Source of the DNA: Gimesia aquarii
GTDB lineage: Bacteria > Planctomycetota > Planctomycetia > Planctomycetales > Planctomycetaceae
Direction: 5' to 3'
DNA length: 64,000 nucleotides
Assembly (NCBI RefSeq): GCF_007748175.1
Contig: NZ_CP037422.1
Span: 1,776,528-1,840,527 of the forward strand
The position numbers were made by a program, and so were the translations under genes. The notes below the pieces were generated by a model. The model was not told where the DNA came from. It saw nothing but the letters and a program-made list of their open reading frames with translations, and searched no databases. This document shows positions 8,320-17,122 of this stretch, piece by piece (position 1 is the stretch's first letter; every line of letters begins with the position of its first letter).

Positions 8320-9626
8320 AGCAGTTGACGCGCTTTGATATCCAGGTAGCGACTGATGAGATTGACCGATAGATTTTCGGGTAATGTATCGAGCACCAGT
8401 AAACCAGACTGTTGCAGTCCCGCGATCTGAGAGGATTGTGTCGAGACGATCTCGGCGGCTGCCGCAATTTGGAATGCTTCTCGGTCTGTCTCTGGAATGG
8501 AATACATGCGCTCCTGCAAAGGAACATTTCTCAAAAACGCCCCAAGTACCAGATGAGGCCAGCGCATAAGTCGAATCGCATCGCCCAAATGACTCATGTG
8601 AACTTCATCAAGTGCGTGTGTCAATACCACGACCAGCGAACGCTTACGGTAGCGCACCTGGAGTTGCTCTGCCATCAGTTGATAATCTGAAGCTTCATAG
8701 ATTGGCTCCAGGTCGTAAACCTGCCTAATCAGCTTCTGAATCGAACCAGCGCCTCTGATTGGAGGAACCCAACGTTCGACCTTATTGGAACAGGCCAAAA
8801 GTGAAACGGAGTCTCCTTGTCGGAGTGCCACATAACTCAACAGAATAGCAGCGTTTAAGGCGCGATCAAAGTGTGTTACACCTTGATCGGCATTACACAT
8901 TGATCGGCCACAGTCGAGCAAAAAAATGATGTTCTGATTTTTTTCAACGACATATTCACGACTGATTAATTGCTGATGACGTGAAGTGGCTTTCCAATCA
9001 ATACTACGCAGCTCATCTTCTCGACGGTAATCCCGCAGACGGTCAAAATCGGTACCTCTGCCTCTTAAACGTGAAAGTTTCACTCCCGCCGCTGCCAATC
9101 GATTGCGGCGGGCTAATAGCTCGACACCATGCACTGATTTGATATCCGGATAGATACGGACCTGCTGATGGATATCCCGTTCATCATAAATCGTCCATAG
9201 TTTCAATCGACTTTTCATTTGTAGAAACACACGGCGAAACCGATTGTCGCCTCGGTGATGTGGTTCCACATGATAGATGCTGTATTGATGCTTATTCGGA
9301 AACAATTCGATTTCAAACGGCAGATCAGTGTAATGACAGGGAGTCGGCGGCTCATCGTGTACCTCGATTTTCAAGGCAACTGAGCCTCGATTCGTAAACC
9401 AGAGTTTCACACTATTGGGAGTGCCTACACTGAGCACCTCTTTGACGTCTCTGTGAACTTCGATAACCAGCAACGAAGGCGTGATGGCCAAGTCGATCAA
9501 TGCCAGCAGAAATGCTCCCAGACAAATCAAAATACCCATTTGTGCCGCCATTGGCCAGAACGTTGCGAGTGCAAACGGGATGATGGCAGTCGCGAACAAA
9601 AACAAAAGTGAAAGACGTGGCATCAT
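8316..9626 (-). CDS. DUF58 domain protein, partner of MoxR
   Basis: A 436-residue protein with two hydrophobic helices at the N-terminus (about 5-45), a beta-rich region, and then the DUF58 signature around residues 185-245: RGTDFDRLRDYRREDELRSI, DWKATSR and a vWA-like strand FLLDCGRSM with the start of a MIDAS-type motif. DUF58 proteins are almost always translated together with a MoxR AAA+ ATPase and are thought to act in folding or metal insertion at the envelope. Its start overlaps the stop of the MoxR gene as ATGA, which indicates translational coupling. The vWA-like part gives D-x-G-x-S, a near match to DxSxS with Gly in the second position. Confidence 0.92.
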   Translation of the reverse strand: MMPRLSLLFLFATAIIPFALATFWPMAAQMGILICLGAFLLALIDLAITPSLLVIEVHRDVKEVLSVGTPNSVKLWFTNRGSVALKIEVHDEPPTPCHYTDLPFEIELFPNKHQYSIYHVEPHHRGDNRFRRVFLQMKSRLKLWTIYDERDIHQQVRIYPDIKSVHGVELLARRNRLAAAGVKLSRLRGRGTDFDRLRDYRREDELRSIDWKATSRHQQLISREYVVEKNQNIIFLLDCGRSMCNADQGVTHFDRALNAAILLSYVALRQGDSVSLLACSNKVERWVPPIRGAGSIQKLIRQVYDLEPIYEASDYQLMAEQLQVRYRKRSLVVVLTHALDEVHMSHLGDAIRLMRWPHLVLGAFLRNVPLQERMYSIPETDREAFQIAAAAEIVSTQSSQIAGLQQSGLLVLDTLPENLSVNLISRYLDIKARQLL

Positions 9627-10582
9627 TGGCGAGGGGCCTCGACACTCTCCAGAATTTCACGGATGACGTCATCGACATCAATGCCTTCAATTTCCGCTTC
9701 GGGATGCAGACGGATTCGATGGCGAATCACAGGTAACGACAGCTCTTTGACATCATCGGGAACAACAAAATCTCGTCCTCGACACGCAGCCAACACACGT
9801 GTTCCAATCAGCAGGTTCACACTGGCACGTGGACTGGCTCCCACTTCGATTGTATGCCAGCCTCTCGTACGCGAGACAATTGATGTGATGTATTGAATGA
9901 TCGAAGGCTCTACAATAATCTCTGTCGCACGTTTCTGAATGGCCAAAATTGTTTCCGTGTTAAGAACTGGCTCGATACCAAAACTATCGAGATTGCGATT
10001 ATCTTTACCGCTAGCATACAAATTGAGGATCTCGTTTTCCTGGTCCTGTGTCGGATAGTCCACGATGAGTTTGAACATGAACCGGTCCAGTTGTGCCTCC
10101 GGCAGGGGATACGTTCCCTCCTGTTCCAAAGGATTCTGAGTCGCAATCGTCAGAAAAGGGCGTTCCAACTGATATGTATTTCCATCGACGGATACCTGCC
10201 GTTCCTGCATTGCCTCCAGTAGTGCAGACTGTGTTTTGGCAGGAGCGCGATTGACTTCATCTGCCAGAAGAAGATTAGTAAACAAGGGCCCCTGGTTGAA
10301 CGTGAAAGTTTTCTCATGCATGTCATACACGGAATGCCCGGTAATATCCGAAGGCATTAAATCAGGTGTGAATTGAATACGTTTAAACTGACAAGATAAA
10401 GCGCGACTGAGGGCATTCACCAGGAGAGTTTTACCAAGTCCGGGGACACCTTCGATCAGTACATTTCCTTCACAAAATAAGGCAATCAAAACTCCTTCCA
10501 CCAGATCTTCCTGACCCATGAGTGCTTTTCCCACTTCGGTCAGTGAGCGATGATAGTAATCTTCAATTTGAGAAACATCCAT
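9623..10582 (-). CDS. MoxR-family AAA+ ATPase
   Basis: A 319-residue MoxR-type ATPase. Walker A is GVPGLGKTLL, Walker B is LLLADEVNRAPAKTQSALLE, sensor 1 is FLTIATQNPLEQEGTYPLPE, and the arginine-finger/lid region contains GASPRASVNLL. The length is normal for the family. It likely energises a chaperone-like process on the partner DUF58 protein, to which it is fused by a four-base overlap. No other members of the usual MoxR/BatA/BatB operon follow; after DUF58 the operon ends against the convergent SnoaL-like gene. Confidence 0.95.
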   Translation of the reverse strand: MDVSQIEDYYHRSLTEVGKALMGQEDLVEGVLIALFCEGNVLIEGVPGLGKTLLVNALSRALSCQFKRIQFTPDLMPSDITGHSVYDMHEKTFTFNQGPLFTNLLLADEVNRAPAKTQSALLEAMQERQVSVDGNTYQLERPFLTIATQNPLEQEGTYPLPEAQLDRFMFKLIVDYPTQDQENEILNLYASGKDNRNLDSFGIEPVLNTETILAIQKRATEIIVEPSIIQYITSIVSRTRGWHTIEVGASPRASVNLLIGTRVLAACRGRDFVVPDDVKELSLPVIRHRIRLHPEAEIEGIDVDDVIREILESVEAPRQ

Positions 10583-10772
10583 GAATGAACCGTAGCCCTG
10601 ACTGTCTATCTGAAGTAAGTAAAATCAAAAGCGATCTATAAAACCGCTAATCCGGAATCGGCATCCTCTGACGCCGTTTATTCTAAATCTAATCCGGTTC
10701 CAATTTCGAGTATCAGAGTCGATAACTGTCAGGTTTTTTGAAATTGAACTCGCCTGAGAGAACAGTGCACGT

Positions 10773-10802
10773 AAAAAAAGGCCTCCATTGGTATGGAGGC
10801 CT
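10773..10802 (-). terminator. Intrinsic terminator after fliA
   Basis: A perfect 9-bp inverted repeat (AGGCCTCCA ... TGGAGGCCT) with a 6-base loop. On the minus strand it is followed at once by a run of seven T. It lies 30 bases beyond the fliA stop, so it ends the flagellar operon. Confidence 0.93.
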
Positions 10803-10831
10803 GATGTGAATCTTTATTATGACAAGCTGTA

Positions 10832-11608
10832 TTAAGCAAATTCAGGACGTCTTCGCCCCAATTGTTCTTTTAAACGGTTGACGATACTTGAATGCATTTG
10901 ACTGACGCGAGATTCAGAGAGACCTAAAGTACTGCCAATCTCTTTCATCGTCAATTCTTCATAGTAATAAAGGATGATTATCAAACGTTCGTTTCGGTTC
11001 AACCCTTTGGTGACCAAACGCATCAAATCTCGTTTCTGGATACTTTTGGTAGGATCTTCTCCCTTCGCATCCTGGAGAATATCCACTTCACGCACATCTT
11101 TATAGCTGTCAGTTTCATACCATTTTTTATTCAAGCTCACCAGACCGACGGCATTCGCTTCATTTTTGAGTTTGTCAAACTCTTTGCGTGACAATTGCAT
11201 TTTCCCTGCAATTTCTTCATCTGCCGGGGGACGACCATATTCGGCTTCAGCCGCTTTTCGAGCCGCTTCCAGCTTACTGGCTTTACTCCGAACCAGACGA
11301 GGCACCCAGTCCATCGTACGTAATTCGTCTAACATTGCACCACGGATACGAGGCACGCAGTAAGTTTCAAACTTGACTCCTCGCTCCAGATCGAATGCAT
11401 TAATCGCATCCATCAGCCCAAACACACCAGCCGAAATCAAGTCGTTCAAATCTACCCCTTCAGGTAGCTTGGCCCAAACTCGTTCTGCATTATAACGAAC
11501 TAAGGGAACATATTGCTCGATTAGCCTATTACGCAACTCCTGGTTGGATTGATCCTGCTTGAATACCTTCCAGATTTCTGCGATTTCTTCACTGGCTTTG
11601 ATGGCCAT
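10832..11608 (-). CDS. fliA: Flagellar RNA polymerase sigma factor FliA (sigma-28)
   Basis: A 258-residue sigma-70-family factor of the FliA/WhiG group. Region 2 includes LVRYNAERVWAKLPEGVDL and LISAGVFGLMDAINAFDLER with RIRGAMLDELRTMDWVPR; region 3 follows with AEYGRPPADEEIAGKM; region 4 ends with LTMKEIGSTLGLSESRVSQM, the -35-binding helix-turn-helix. Size and motif order are normal. A very strong GGAGGAG lies three bases upstream of the start. It directs late flagellar and chemotaxis genes in bacteria that carry it. Its place in an operon with flhA, flhF and flhG is the common arrangement. No anti-sigma factor flgM is visible. Confidence 0.95.
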   Translation of the reverse strand: MAIKASEEIAEIWKVFKQDQSNQELRNRLIEQYVPLVRYNAERVWAKLPEGVDLNDLISAGVFGLMDAINAFDLERGVKFETYCVPRIRGAMLDELRTMDWVPRLVRSKASKLEAARKAAEAEYGRPPADEEIAGKMQLSRKEFDKLKNEANAVGLVSLNKKWYETDSYKDVREVDILQDAKGEDPTKSIQKRDLMRLVTKGLNRNERLIIILYYYEELTMKEIGSTLGLSESRVSQMHSSIVNRLKEQLGRRRPEFA

Positions 11609-11683
11609 TTACTCCTCCGTGATCAACTTACAGTCTATTCAAACTATTCAAATGAAAAGCATGATTGATAAAAATTTTGATAT

Positions 11684-11905
11684 TTAATCAAGATTGTTTT
11701 TCCATTTTTCAAAACTCGCTCGTGATGATTCTTCAACCAAACGAGTGGCGACTTCTCCTAACATCAGACCAAGACAAAAAAATATGACTGCAGCCAAAAA
11801 TGCGGATTGAATCGCACTAATAAAATCAGCATGAGAGAAAATCCCTCTGACTGATTCAGTCGCAAAAGCGATTAACGATAATCGAAATGCATAATGCAGG
11901 GCCAC
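11684..11905 (-). CDS. Small one-helix membrane protein in the flagellar operon
   Basis: An ORF of 73 codons with GTG as the only usable start. The product has a central hydrophobic segment (about residues 28-52, ending FFCLGLMLGEVATRLV) and a charged C-terminus (SFEKWKNNLD). It lies 75 bases before fliA on the same strand, downstream of flhG, so it is probably a real member of the operon. The frame stays open for 15 codons upstream of the GTG and reads FDWKAFSNTIWDDS, protein-like but without an ATG, GTG or TTG. I do not know the family. A membrane role linked to flagellar assembly is only suggested by position. Confidence 0.5.
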   Translation of the reverse strand: MALHYAFRLSLIAFATESVRGIFSHADFISAIQSAFLAAVIFFCLGLMLGEVATRLVEESSRASFEKWKNNLD

Positions 11906-12280
11906 AGAATCATCCCAGATAGTGTTTGAAAAAGCTTTCCAATCGAAGTTTCACTTCACTCTGAAGAGACCTTCGCTCCTCTATCTTTTGATATCGGCTC
12001 CCTACTTCAGAATATTTAACCTTTCTCCTACAATTTAATTAATCGTTAAAAACTAACATTTCATTTTGCTCTCTACGTAAATCGAACCGTGTGGTAGAGC
12101 CCTAACTTTAGGATCTACCAGTAGTTGAATCACCGCTCATCAGACGAGACGTCTAATGGCAGATCGAAAATGAATTGTTAAGGTATTAGTAAGTGATGTG
12201 ACTCAGGAATGGAGAACAAAAGAAAACATGAGAGATGAGAGATACTGTTTTCTGTCTATTCTGCCTTTGTTTCCTGAGAA
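11906..12280. other. Gap inside the flagellar operon
   Basis: About 375 bases between flhG and the small membrane protein. No terminator-like hairpin with a T run was found. On the minus strand a 43-codon open stretch (11910-12038) ends in TGA four bases before the GTG of the small gene, but it has no standard start at its head. The region could carry an extra promoter for fliA. Confidence 0.35.
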
Positions 12281-13273
12281 TTATGCGGCTTCACCAAGCA
12301 AGCGCCTCCAAAGCCGCGGAAAGTAAGACTCTTGTTTGCTTTTATGTTCTTTTGTTTTGTTCTGATCGATTAAATGTTGGGACAGTCGAATGATCGCTTC
12401 TGCAGCAGGACAACCTGGATGGCTTAACACAAACGGGTCCCGATCGTAGACGGACTGGACAACATTCATGTCATGGGGAATCTGACCTGCCTGAGATAAA
12501 CCAGCATGTAAAAATAGTTCGGTCGTTTTCTTTAATTGCAGAAATACGTTTTCAGCCTGGTCAGCAGAAGTGTATTGATTTATGAGGGCTTGTATTTCCA
12601 GTGACTCAATTGTGGATAATGATTTGATCGTCGCATAAGCATCGGCAATCGCCGTTGGCTCAGGAGTTGTTACAATCAACACGTCATCGGCAGAAATGAC
12701 AAACTCTCTGATACTTCGATGAATACCCGTTCCATTATCTAGAATTAAATAATCGTGAGTGGCCTCGAGTTCCTGCATTTGTTCTAGAACATCTTTGCGA
12801 ACTGCTTTCGAACAATCCGCCAGATCTGTCAGTCCACTGGCGCCTGTCACCACACTGATTCCTAACGGGCCTTGTAATTGAATTTCTTTGAGAGAACGCG
12901 CTCCGCTCACAACATGAGACAGATTCCAATAACCGTTTAAACGACACAGTAAATCAATATTACCCAATGCCAAATTCACGTCCATCAGACAAACTGATGC
13001 TCCAGACTGCGCCAATGCTAATGCTAGATTCAAGGAAGTAATCGATTTGCCAACGCCTCCTTTACCGCTGCAAACCGCAATCGTACGACAGTCACTGGTT
13101 TTTACATTCTCAACGATTCCCGGTTGTCGTTTTTCCATTAAACCGCGTAGAACCTTCGCCTGATCTCCTCGCGACGTGAGAGACCGTCGCTGCCCTGTAG
13201 CTGACAGGACAGCAGAACTTTTTTCTGCCTGATTCAAATTGAACTCGTTGATGGCTGGAGTCATCTGACTCAC
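12281..13273 (-). CDS. flhG: FlhG/YlxH-type MinD-like ATPase
   Basis: A 330-residue P-loop ATPase of the MinD/ParA superfamily. The deviant Walker A is CSGKGGVGKSITSLNLALAL; the switch I region reads DVNLALGNIDLLCRL and the Walker B-like strand is YLILDNGTGI. In other bacteria FlhG controls flagellar number and works with the GTPase FlhF, encoded just upstream (72-base gap). Compared with MinD there is an N-terminal extension of about 65 residues that may hold the FlhF-activating element (conserved Q/R near the N-terminus), though I cannot verify that motif. Note that the Walker B-like strand has Asn where MinD has the glycine-rich TPAG/DTGAG motif. Confidence 0.9.
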   Translation of the reverse strand: MSQMTPAINEFNLNQAEKSSAVLSATGQRRSLTSRGDQAKVLRGLMEKRQPGIVENVKTSDCRTIAVCSGKGGVGKSITSLNLALALAQSGASVCLMDVNLALGNIDLLCRLNGYWNLSHVVSGARSLKEIQLQGPLGISVVTGASGLTDLADCSKAVRKDVLEQMQELEATHDYLILDNGTGIHRSIREFVISADDVLIVTTPEPTAIADAYATIKSLSTIESLEIQALINQYTSADQAENVFLQLKKTTELFLHAGLSQAGQIPHDMNVVQSVYDRDPFVLSHPGCPAAEAIIRLSQHLIDQNKTKEHKSKQESYFPRLWRRLLGEAA

Positions 13274-13345
13274 CTTCTATCTTAAATCCATGTTAAAAAT
13301 GATTTGTCTTCTAACTTTTAAAAACCGAATTCGAAAATTTCTAGC

Positions 13346-14704
13346 TCATAACAAGCGATCTTCTCCCAAAACTAAACGCGCCATTCGGGCAGCATTCGCG
13401 GGTTCTATATCATCGGGAACATCCTGGCCTGTGGTCAGATATCGGATCGGAAGTTTTGTATTCTGACTTAATGTAAGTAGACTGCCCATCACAGGGGCTT
13501 CATCCAGCTTGGTTAGAATCATCGATGAGGGATTCGCAACTTGAAATCGTTTAGCAATGGCTTCCAGGCTTCTGGAGCTGGATGTCATACTCATCACCAG
13601 TGATACTTCATCGATGGGAACTTCACGAAATAGTTGTTCCAATTCTTGAATTTTGAGATCATCACTGGGACTTCTCCCCGCTGTATCTACGAGAACCAGA
13701 TCCAAGCCAACCATTTCATCTAAAGCTTGCTGCATCTCTTGAGGATTGCTGACCACTTTCATCGGAAGATCAATAATCTCAGCGTAAGTACGTAACTGTT
13801 CGACGGCAGCGATCCGATAGGTATCTACAGTCACGAGCCCCATCTTGATATTGTCACGTAACCGAAAATTAGCAGCCAGTTTGGCAATCGTCGTTGTTTT
13901 GCCGACTCCCGTTGGTCCTACTAAGGCCACGACTTTTCGTTGACCGGAAACAGGTCGAATCGGTGGTGCACATACTAACTGTGCTTCAATCATGGCTGCC
14001 AAAAGCGATTTACTGGCAGACACATCCTTTAATTGTTCAAGAGTCGAATTCTCTTTGAGCCTTGAAATCAATTGATGGGCAATATTCTCATCAACCTCTG
14101 AATCAATCAAGTCTGTATAAATCTGGAATAGCTCGGCAGGCACGTCTGTTGAAAGCTGAGGCTGAGAGCGGGTACGTCGATCTAATGATTCCAGCATCTC
14201 TTGAATTGCATTCAGCTTTTCTTCAAATTGTTTTGTGGGGTCGTAGGGTTCATATTCTGTTCTTCTTTGTTGAATCTGTTCAAACTTGTTGTGAGTCGCT
14301 GGATTCTGATGAGCCCGCTGATCAAACTGCCTGCGTGGTGCAAAACTATTACGCTCATGTCGAGTATTTGGCGTTTCATTCTGGTGGACAGAGGGTGCAT
14401 TCTGATAAGAGGTTTCTGGTAACGCAGCCGATTCAGAATGACTTTGTACCGGTTTCAGATTAGATGCCCGGTGTCGTACTCCAGCAGAGCGCGTCTTTTT
14501 CTGAACTGCAGAAGGTGTCCGCACATTAATACCCAGCCCAGCTGTGATTTCATACTCTTCCTTAGATTTCGACCAGGGCAGTAGACTTTTTCGCCCCGGA
14601 ATCTGTTTGGTTTGCAAAATGACAGCATCACTGCCCATCTCTTGGCGAACAAGGTTCAAAGCGTCCTGCATTGATTCCGCTTTAAAAGTGCGAACATCTG
14701 ACAT
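13346..14704 (-). CDS. flhF: Flagellar SRP-like GTPase FlhF
   Basis: A 452-residue protein with the three-part FlhF layout. The N-terminal B domain begins MSDVRTFKAESMQDALNLVR and includes MGSDAVILQTKQIPG. A polar Gln/Pro-rich linker follows (about 70-165), then NG domains: P-loop VGPTGVGKTTTIAKLAA, G2/G3 TVDTYRIAAVEQLRTYAEI and LVDTAGRSPSDD, G4 ILTKLDEA. FlhF recruits early flagellar components to the pole in many bacteria. GAGGAAA lies upstream of the start. It sits between flhA and flhG as in most flagellated bacteria. Confidence 0.94.
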   Translation of the reverse strand: MSDVRTFKAESMQDALNLVRQEMGSDAVILQTKQIPGRKSLLPWSKSKEEYEITAGLGINVRTPSAVQKKTRSAGVRHRASNLKPVQSHSESAALPETSYQNAPSVHQNETPNTRHERNSFAPRRQFDQRAHQNPATHNKFEQIQQRRTEYEPYDPTKQFEEKLNAIQEMLESLDRRTRSQPQLSTDVPAELFQIYTDLIDSEVDENIAHQLISRLKENSTLEQLKDVSASKSLLAAMIEAQLVCAPPIRPVSGQRKVVALVGPTGVGKTTTIAKLAANFRLRDNIKMGLVTVDTYRIAAVEQLRTYAEIIDLPMKVVSNPQEMQQALDEMVGLDLVLVDTAGRSPSDDLKIQELEQLFREVPIDEVSLVMSMTSSSRSLEAIAKRFQVANPSSMILTKLDEAPVMGSLLTLSQNTKLPIRYLTTGQDVPDDIEPANAARMARLVLGEDRLL

Positions 14705-14814
14705 AATTCACGTTTCCTCTACTTAACTTATCAGTACGTATCTCGTTTTATGATTATTAGACTCAAAGTCTCAGTTTTAAATTACGTTTGTTATTGTTTG
14801 TGTTATTTCTTTGT

Positions 14815-16935
14815 TCAGGCTGCTCCCACGGCTGCTTCTGTTTTGAGATGGCTCGCGGAAACTTGTCCGATAGCCTCAACATCGGTATCGCGGGTTACTT
14901 CATTTAGACTTAAGACTACCAGACGTGGTAATAAGGGTGCTGTGATCTGTTTCAAACCGGCTCTGATTTGTGGGTTACATAAAACAATCGGATGTCCGCC
15001 TGCTTCAACCAGAGATTCGATGTGATCGGCAATCGCCTGTGTAATCATTTCGCCTGTCTGTGGCGCCAGCTTGATGACTAAACCATGCTCGTTGTAGTCG
15101 ATGCCTGACATGAGGACATCTTCCAATTCGGGATCGAGAGTCACGACTCGCATTAACCGCTTATTGTCTCGGTACTGCTGGCAAATCGTACGTGCCAGGC
15201 CGTTTCGAACATACTCGGTCAGAATCATTGGTTCCTTCGTTCGATCTGCATAGTCACCTAATGATTGCAAAATCGTTTCCAGATCACGAATGGGAACGCG
15301 TTCACGTAACAAGTTCGAAAGCACGTGCTGTACTTGTGAAATTTTCAAAACATCTGGAATGAGTTCTTCGACGACTTTCGGAGAGTTCTCTTTCAAATTC
15401 TCAACGAGGGCATGTACCTGCTCTCTCGTTAACAATTCGCTGCTGTGTTCACGAACGACTTCAGTGAGATGAGTAATAACAACAGCCGAAGGTTCGACTA
15501 CATTATATCCCATGAGTTCCGCGCGTTCTTTTTGTCCGAACTCGATCCATTTTGCCGGTCGTCCAAACGCGGGTTCTACCGTATCGATTCCGGGAATTTC
15601 GCCGCTAACGGCACCAGTATCTATAGCCAGTAATCCATCGGGATGGAGAGAACCCCAGGCAACGGCAACATCGCGAATCTTAATCTGATAATCGCGTTGT
15701 CCCAGTCGAATATTATCCCGAATGCGAACCTTGGGCAGAATGAGGCCGAGTTCCTGAGCAATTTTGTGTCTGATACGAGTCACCCGATCCAGTAAATCGC
15801 CACCTGTTGCCGGATCAGCCAATCGCAGTAAACCAACACCCAATTCCAATTCGAGGGGATCGACAAACAGATGATCTTCTGGCTTGGGCTCCGGACGGTT
15901 TTGAGTTTGTTGTTTTTCTGCTTCGGTTTGTTTTTGCACTTCGGCGATTTCTTGTCCTTTTTTTCGCATCATGCCGGTAACCGTACATCCCGTAGCCAAT
16001 GCAATCATTGGTCCTGCTGGCAAACCTGTAAACGCTAGAGCAAACAAGAATGTGGATGCCAGGAACATCGCTTCTGGGTGCCCTGAAAATTGTTTCACAA
16101 CATCACGAGGCAGGTCACTGTCAACTGAAGTACGTGTCACGATCAAACCAGCGGCCAATGAGATCAAAAAGCCGGGAACCTGAGTCACCAGACCATCGCC
16201 AATTGTCAGTGTGGTAAAAACTAACGCCGCCTTCCCCATTTCCATGCCGTGATCGACCATGCCCACATACAAACCACCGACCACATTGATGAGAATTATG
16301 ATGATACTGGCAATCGAGTCGCCACGGACGAACTTACTGGCACCATCCATCGCTCCATAGAAGTCCGCTTGTTCGGTGACCTCCATACGACGGGCTTTGG
16401 CTTCTTCAGAACTGATCAGTCCCGCGTTGAGATCGGCGTCGATTGCCATCTGCTTACCTGGCATACTATCCAGAGCAAAACGAGCGGCAACTTCACTGAT
16501 ACGAGTCGCCCCTTTGGTAATGACCATAAACTGAATGGTCACCAAAATCACAAAGAGAATTAAACCCACAACCAAGTGGCCACCAGCTACAAATTGACCG
16601 AAGGCTTCAATCACGCCCCCTGCGGCAGCAGTTCCATCGCTGGCACCATTCAGTAAAATAAGCCGTGTACTGGCAACATTCAGAACCAGCCGCGCTAATG
16701 TTGTACCCAGCAGAATTGCAGGAAAGACGCTAAATTCAAGAGGGCGTTTGACGTAGATCGTCGTCAGCAAAATCACGACTGAAACGGTAATATTGCACGA
16801 CAGCAAAAAGTCCATCACGAAGGGAGGCAATGGCGCAATGATTACCAGAACTGAACTCACTATAATTAGTGGGAAGATCAGTCCGGTATTGCGCATCAAC
16901 ATCCCGGCTAGACCGGTTTTGGACTCCGGTGGCAT
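14815..16935 (-). CDS. flhA: Flagellar export gate protein FlhA
   Basis: A 706-residue FlhA/FHIPEP-family protein, the major subunit of the type III export gate in the flagellar basal body. The N-terminal half has about eight membrane segments. It carries the family-typical cytoplasmic loop TRISEVAARFALDSMPGKQM and AIDADLNAGLISSEEAKARR with the conserved Asp of FlhA, and GDGLVTQVPGFLISLAAGLI. The C-terminal cytoplasmic domain includes EPAFGRPAKWIEF and LTHLTEVVREHSSELL-type segments (seen as ITHLTEVVREHSSELLTREQ). GGAGGC precedes the ATG. Downstream genes flhF and flhG follow with short gaps, so this is probably the first visible gene of the operon; no flhB is present here. Confidence 0.96.
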   Translation of the reverse strand: MPPESKTGLAGMLMRNTGLIFPLIIVSSVLVIIAPLPPFVMDFLLSCNITVSVVILLTTIYVKRPLEFSVFPAILLGTTLARLVLNVASTRLILLNGASDGTAAAGGVIEAFGQFVAGGHLVVGLILFVILVTIQFMVITKGATRISEVAARFALDSMPGKQMAIDADLNAGLISSEEAKARRMEVTEQADFYGAMDGASKFVRGDSIASIIIILINVVGGLYVGMVDHGMEMGKAALVFTTLTIGDGLVTQVPGFLISLAAGLIVTRTSVDSDLPRDVVKQFSGHPEAMFLASTFLFALAFTGLPAGPMIALATGCTVTGMMRKKGQEIAEVQKQTEAEKQQTQNRPEPKPEDHLFVDPLELELGVGLLRLADPATGGDLLDRVTRIRHKIAQELGLILPKVRIRDNIRLGQRDYQIKIRDVAVAWGSLHPDGLLAIDTGAVSGEIPGIDTVEPAFGRPAKWIEFGQKERAELMGYNVVEPSAVVITHLTEVVREHSSELLTREQVHALVENLKENSPKVVEELIPDVLKISQVQHVLSNLLRERVPIRDLETILQSLGDYADRTKEPMILTEYVRNGLARTICQQYRDNKRLMRVVTLDPELEDVLMSGIDYNEHGLVIKLAPQTGEMITQAIADHIESLVEAGGHPIVLCNPQIRAGLKQITAPLLPRLVVLSLNEVTRDTDVEAIGQVSASHLKTEAAVGAA

Positions 16936-17122
16936 CCATGCCTCCGTGTTCTATGTAGTGAAGGAAGTGAGTAGGAATTACAGAAAGGTAGTGAAGTGAA
17001 CTATTGGGATTCTGAGATGTGAGAGAGAGTGAGGCGAGTGATAATGAAATCTTTAAATTCTGTCCAGAGGATTTCTTAATATTTCATTCAAGTTTTCTCC
17101 AGTAGCAGCCGACACCTCCCAT

